NCBI GenBank assembly: GCA_961205875.1
Contig: OY540812.1
Span: 30,451,098-30,515,097, forward strand
Source: Sialis fuliginosa
Taxonomy: Eukaryota; Arthropoda; Insecta; Megaloptera; Sialidae
Reading direction: 5' to 3'
DNA: 64,000 nt
Below are positions 60,171-64,000 of the stretch, piece after piece. The notes beneath the pieces are model-generated. The model was not told the DNA's origin and made no database searches. It saw only the letters and a list, made by a program, of their open reading frames with translations. The translations under genes and the position numbers were made by a program. Within the stretch, counting starts at the first letter, position 1; each line of letters starts with the position of its first letter.

Positions 60171-60591
60171 GTATAAAACAAAGTCCCTTGCCGCGTCTGT
60201 CTATTTGTGCACGGTTTTCTCAGTAAAGCGTCGATTACATTGAGCAAGTTTACAAGCTAACAAGCCGGCGAGTATACTAGCTGCTTGTAAACTCGCCCGC
60301 AGCTTGTTAGCTTGTAAACATGATTACACAGAGCGAGTGTACAAGTAGCTAGTAAACTCACCGGTTTGTAGCTTGTAAACTCGCTTAATGTAATCGACGC
60401 TTAACTATTCAATGGATTTCAGTTTTCACTAACAATAAGGAAGGTTTGAATGTATAATTTGTGGATATTTTGTGTAAATTTTATCAAGTCGGAAACAAAA
60501 CAACCGTCGTATCTTCGCGTGCGCTGCGTAAATTGTTAGTGATAAGTGAAAACAATGTTTAATATGTTTACTATAAGGTCCAATGCGCTAG
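60171..60591 (+). mobile_element. Helitron-like fragment carrying a PIF-type MITE
   Basis: 5' region atagtataaaacaaagtccc then gccgcgtctgtctatttgtg; 3' end ggtccaatgcgctag (CTAG 60588-60591) and T, as in the Helitron ending at 17186, but without the hairpin. The start is not exactly placed. It ends 54 bp before the microexon. Confidence 0.55.
60227..60401. mobile_element. Small PIF/Harbinger-type MITE with TAA TSD
   Basis: Perfect outer ends AGCGTCGATTACATT and complement, TAA on both sides (60224-60226, 60402-60404). Inner words acaagctaacaagc and gcttgttagcttgtaaac are also inverted. Confidence 0.85.
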
Positions 60592-60645
60592 TTATTTATA
60601 ATTTAATTATATAACACTAATATGATTTTTTTTCAACTTTTACAG

Positions 60646-60673
60646 AATTCAACGTATTCAGCATCTTATGCAC
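60646..60673 (+). CDS. Exon 2 (28-nt microexon) of the secreted glycoprotein-like gene
   Basis: Flanked by a good acceptor (ttttttttcaacttttacag) and a strong donor (gtaagtac). In phase 0 from exon 1 it reads N S T Y S A S Y A plus one base C, so it leaves phase 1. Exon 3 starts in phase 1, completing a His codon. The mature protein therefore starts Ser/Thr/Tyr-rich with a first N-glycosylation sequon (N21-S-T). A 28-nt exon is unusually small for an insect gene. If it were skipped, exon 1 (phase 0) would not join exon 3 in frame, so inclusion is required. The call rests on splice-site quality and on agreement of three independent phases; no homology is available to me. Confidence 0.58.
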
Positions 60674-61328
60674 GTAAGTACTTGGGTACTTTGTAGAATA
60701 ATAATTCAAAAAATATATTTTTAAAGTATTTATACAGGCTGTCATATCTTATTCGTAGATGAGGCATTTAAAAAAAAAAGATCATTTTATAATTCTCAAT
60801 TAAAGATAATTTTTCATGATTATTTTTGTTCTAATTTCGAAGATAGGTATGATATATCATTACCGTCTCTTAACATAAACTAATTTGTGATCCCCCCACT
60901 TTCTAGCAGAGCCGTAATTTGTCATTTTGAGGCTCGAGGTGCCAAAAAATTGCTTTTGGGATATAATGCATTTGAAAGATGATTACTACAACTAAAACAC
61001 TAGATATTTGTTTTAAATTTTGAGTATTATAAAAGCGTTAATTCGATAAGATCGCATATATTTTAGTTACGAGTACTATCAACTTTATCAAAAAATATGT
61101 AAGAACAAAACAGTTTTTGTATTTTATTGTTAACAAGTTCAGACCCTTAATACCGCATTTTAATTACCGCATCTCGAGATACATTACTTTTTTGAGCTTT
61201 TGGCACGTATTAATTATAGTTTTGGTGGTTATGCTTGAACACACCTTAGTTATTAAAATGTAGGCCTACACCTTTAGTTAAAATAAAATCAAATTAATAT
61301 ATGTACATATTTTATTTATTGATAACAG
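60674..61328 (+). other. Second intron, 655 bp
   Basis: Starts gtaagtac and ends tattgataacag. AT-rich, no transposon termini recognised. Confidence 0.5.
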
Positions 61329-61472
61329 ATGGCTGCACGTTTGTTAATTCGACAAATGAAATTGTTGTTAATCTCTCTTCGAAGCCATTTACGGTTAAAT
61401 TAGATGGAAGTACAAAAAAAGTTAATTTGAATGTAAGTTGGGAAAAGGAACAAATGAAGAACATTACGTCAG
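61329..61472 (+). CDS. Exon 3 of the secreted glycoprotein-like gene
   Basis: 144 nt, phase 1 in and phase 1 out, donor tcag|gtaaag. With the C of exon 2 it reads HGCTFVNSTNEIVVNLSS, then KPFTVKLDGSTKKVNLNVS, then WEKEQMKNITS and one base of a Gly or other G-codon. Features: one cysteine (residue 32), alternating hydrophobic strands typical of a beta-rich extracellular domain, and four more N-glycosylation sequons (N36-S-T, N44-L-S, N64-V-S, N74-I-T). Five sequons in 57 mature residues indicate a secretory-pathway protein facing the lumen or outside. The open frame runs from 61301 to 61504, so the exon limits rely on the splice sites. At least one more exon must follow; I could not place it before 64000. 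I recognise no family. Confidence 0.6.
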
Positions 61473-62089
61473 GTAAAGATTTTTATAATTTTGTTATAAA
61501 ATAATTTTGGAAAAATTTATTACAATATTGGCATCTGTATGATTTAAATTGCTTATATACATAAAGGCTCTTTTACCATAAAGGTGCCGACTTTTTTATT
61601 CATAAATAGATGTTTTTTCGCCTGTTAGGGGGTCCGCAAATATTTAATTAATTTGTGGTTTAATGATGTCTTATGATGAAACATTAAATACAAAACATTT
61701 ATAGGTAATATAAGGAGTTAAAGTAATTGAAAAATATGTAGAACGTTCAAATGAACGAAATTATCTAAAATTATAAAAGGATGTAAAATATATATTAAAT
61801 AGTAGGAATTTATTAATTTATCAATAACATTGATGATTCAAACATAAATCTACTCCCGAAAGAACTACTATTACCCCTTCCTTCAACTACTCTCTATACA
61901 CAATATATTTTTAAAATATCTGCCTTGGGAACCACGGGACTTATACGTAATTCTAACAGTGAATAGTATACGTGATTCTTATTTTATTAAAACATTTCTG
62001 ACAAACTAACAAGATAGAATAAAATGAATAATAAAGGTAATATTATTCTCTCCATTACATAACAAGTGATTTTTTTAACGTAATATCTG
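61473..62089. other. Downstream intron sequence, nothing recognised
   Basis: AT-rich. A weak acceptor at about 61962 (taattctaacag) could start a tiny phase-1 exon, but the evidence is insufficient. Confidence 0.3.
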
Positions 62090-62760
62090 AAAACGGATGT
62101 TTACTCTTGTAAATTTTTGGATTTTCGAATTATTTTTCAAATAAGCAAAAAATGTTTTAGATAAAAAATGTCGAGTATGTTATTATCTATAATTTATTCC
62201 CCATGCATTTTTTCCAACATTTATGATTTAGCCAGAAAGAATTTTTTTATGTAATTATTTAGATTCACCTACACTGATCACTCTCAGTATTACGTATAAG
62301 AAAGTCCCATGGTACCTATGGCAAACACACACACTGTTCAATCTCTGTAATACGTATAAGAAAGTCCCATGACACTCATGGCAGATATTTCTCCTCTGTT
62401 ATGAACCATTTGAATTATAATAATTTTTTTCTTCAAAAATTCGTTTTTACGAAAAAATGAATAGAACACAAATTTTAGATATAGATATTACCTACAATTT
62501 TTAACTTGACCATTTTTCTCATTGTTTCAGAGTAATTAGAAAAATTCAAAAATCGACGTTGGTAAACATCCGTATCCGTTTGAAAGATCGTTTTCAAAAA
62601 TAGTACGTTTTCTTCTCAGACAAAAATTAATCTTAAATATAAAATTTCACCTTTCTACGATTTGTCGTATTTGAATTACACAGACATCATGGCGAAAATA
62701 GTGAGAATGGATTTAGGGAAAGTCAAAATGAATAATTCCATCAAAATTCGGATTTCGAAA
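62090..62760. repeat. Fragment of the foldback family at 42692, rearranged
   Basis: 62550-62760 follows 44080-44310 in order (gtaaacatccgt; aaattaatcttaaatataaaattt; gattc/gagggaaag; atttccatcaaaat). 62270-62400 contains a short direct repeat (tacgtataagaaagtcccat twice, 67 bp apart). Confidence 0.5.
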
Positions 62761-62817
62761 AAAATCGGCTTCACTATACTTACTTATACTATATGTATAT
62801 TTCATATATGTATATGT

Positions 62818-62942
62818 TCCGGGTTTAAGACTAGCCTGAATTTTTGTGAAGCTCATTGGATAAAGGGTTGAATTTGTTCTATAACCTTTCGGGTTTGATC
62901 TAACGATATTCATAAATATTCAGACTGGTCTTAAGCCCGGCA
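62818..62942. repeat. Small inverted repeat
   Basis: ccgggtttaagactagcctg and near-complement cagactggtcttaagcccgg, loop about 75 bp. Possibly a MITE relic. Confidence 0.6.
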
Positions 62943-63235
62943 TTTTTTAGATATAATATATTGTTAATAAAGGGTAGTTTCGGGCGTAGTTTTATGTTTG
63001 AATCGTCGATGTTATTGGTAATTATTAATTCCTACAGTGTATTATCATTTAATTATAACGTAATAAATTAGAACAATAAACCAGTGTAAGATTTAACAAT
63101 AAATAATTTATTATAAGTAGGCGTATTTAAATACAAAAATACCTTAATTACATAGAAGTATTATTCAATCACGAACCGTGCACAATCGTAACAAATGTAA
63201 AAACAAAAATAAAAAATGATATAATTAATGTAATA

Positions 63236-64000
63236 GGGTCAATCCATATGAAATGGTCCAAAATTAAATTAAATGGTTGCTCGATCATTCTAAAAAAAAT
63301 TGATTTTTTGTGTGTAATTACCCTAATATGCTGGTAGTTCGAAACGACCATTATTTTAATTTTATTGTTTTTTGTATTCGCGTGACGGCCATATTTGTTA
63401 TACAGGTCGCAGCATTTTTTGTACTTTAAAGGGTTCGCGGAAATTAAAATATCTCAGCTTCTATCAAACCTTTCAACACGGGACTAAAAGAAAATTGTTC
63501 AAAATTAAACGGGCTACAAGATTACCTCTAGACATTTTCACCTAAATGTTATTCTAAAGTGTGAAATTTCAGCCTTAATTCTTAGTTCTATTTTTGAAAA
63601 AATCCCATTTTCAAGGGGATGTTTTTGCAAGAAGGGGAAAAGTTAACAAGTCAAATTATTTTTTACAAATAGGTGGGTACTAGTTGTATTCACACACCAA
63701 AGTTCAACTCTGAGACTTGCCCCCCTTTATTTTAAAAAATTCTCAAAATTTGAAAATTCGAGAAAATGGCACTTTTCAAAGCTAAATAACTCTGGTGGGG
63801 GACCAGATAAAAATCTGAAATTTTAGCCCATAATAGTACTATATAATGGTATTATGTACCAAAAATTTTGAGATTGAGATTTGACTACAAGCAGTGGTAT
63901 TGCAACCACAATATTCAATAGGAGTTCATATGTTAATACAGAGTGTCAATATTAATATAATATCTATTACTATCTTTGTCTTCTTGGAAATAGAAGAATG
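63236..64000. mobile_element. Possible transposon left end running off the window
   Basis: agggtcaatccatatgaaat at 63236 looks like a terminal repeat; the following region has repeat-like phrases (cttttcaaagctaaataact). No opposite end within the window. Confidence 0.3.

Larger units (their letters stand above)
41326..60645 (+). other. Inferred 19.3-kb first intron, mostly transposons
   Basis: Starts gtaagt and ends ttttttttcaacttttacag. If exons 1 and 2 join, this intron holds a LINE tail, two large foldbacks, Helitrons, repeat A and B copies and the hAT nest. An additional phase-0 symmetric exon inside cannot be excluded. Confidence 0.5.

Noticed and set aside
41266..61472. Naming the gene as a bicycle effector
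   Set aside because: Only the microexon and signal peptide are shared; no CYC motif or long series of microexons can be shown in this window.
62510..62545. Acceptor cattgtttcag as the next exon of the microexon gene
   Set aside because: In the required phase 1 the next codons are GAG TAA, an immediate stop, and the region is repeat-derived.
63025..63062. 22-nt microexon after ttaattcctacag with donor gtaata
   Set aside because: The phase is open but the donor is weak and there is no independent support.

Overview
The window is strongly AT-rich eukaryotic DNA, most likely from an arthropod and plausibly a sap-feeding hemipteran such as an aphid relative. The reasons are base composition, an invertebrate-type transposon repertoire (PIF/Harbinger with a MADF partner, piggyBac-like, hAT, Tc1/mariner/pogo MITEs, Helitrons with CTAG ends, Jockey/R1-like LINE tails), short TTAGG runs, and a gene with a very long intron and a microexon. 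The species cannot be fixed from the sequence. There are no bacterial-style operons, CRISPR arrays, rRNA genes or intact tRNA genes. Nearly all open frames here are chance or repeat-derived.

One host gene can be supported, on the + strand. A signal-peptide exon (41266-41325), a 28-nt microexon (60646-60673) and a 144-nt exon (61329-61472) join in one frame with good GT-AG splice sites. The predicted N-terminus is a signal peptide followed by a Ser/Thr-rich mature region with five N-glycosylation sequons in 57 residues. The gene runs off the right edge. Its first intron is 19.3 kb and holds a thick stack of transposons.

Layout. 1-3 kb: LINE tail, a small palindromic MITE, a hAT MITE with 8-bp TSD. 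3-4 kb: repeat H with a Helitron-like end. 4.9-6.7 kb: a foldback with ~0.8-kb arms and 9-bp TSD. 7.9-8.7 kb: palindromic TA-flanked element. 10.8-18.4 kb: LINE ORF2 relic with a hAT insertion, then a PIF-type MITE split by a 5.7-kb piggyBac-like element that carries Helitrons, a pogo-like MITE and a hammerhead-ribozyme-like repeat. 18.5-27.7 kb: several copies of repeat A, a Tc1-like element, a foldback, a pogo MITE, Helitron ends. 29.5-38.3 kb: small MITEs, a Cys-rich transposon C-terminus inside an inverted repeat, the second hammerhead-like locus, and a PIF/Harbinger deletion derivative keeping the starts of both its genes. 39-40.3 kb: PIF-type MITE and hAT with a minisatellite. 41.2 kb: exon 1. 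42.7-52.4 kb: two more large foldbacks, one with 9-bp TSD and tandemly repeated arms. 52.7-59.3 kb: a four-level transposon nest. 60-61.5 kb: Helitron fragment, then exons 2 and 3.

The most interesting items are the microexon secreted-protein gene, the inverted pairs of hammerhead-like motifs, the foldback family, and the nested insertions whose target duplications allow the insertion order to be read directly.
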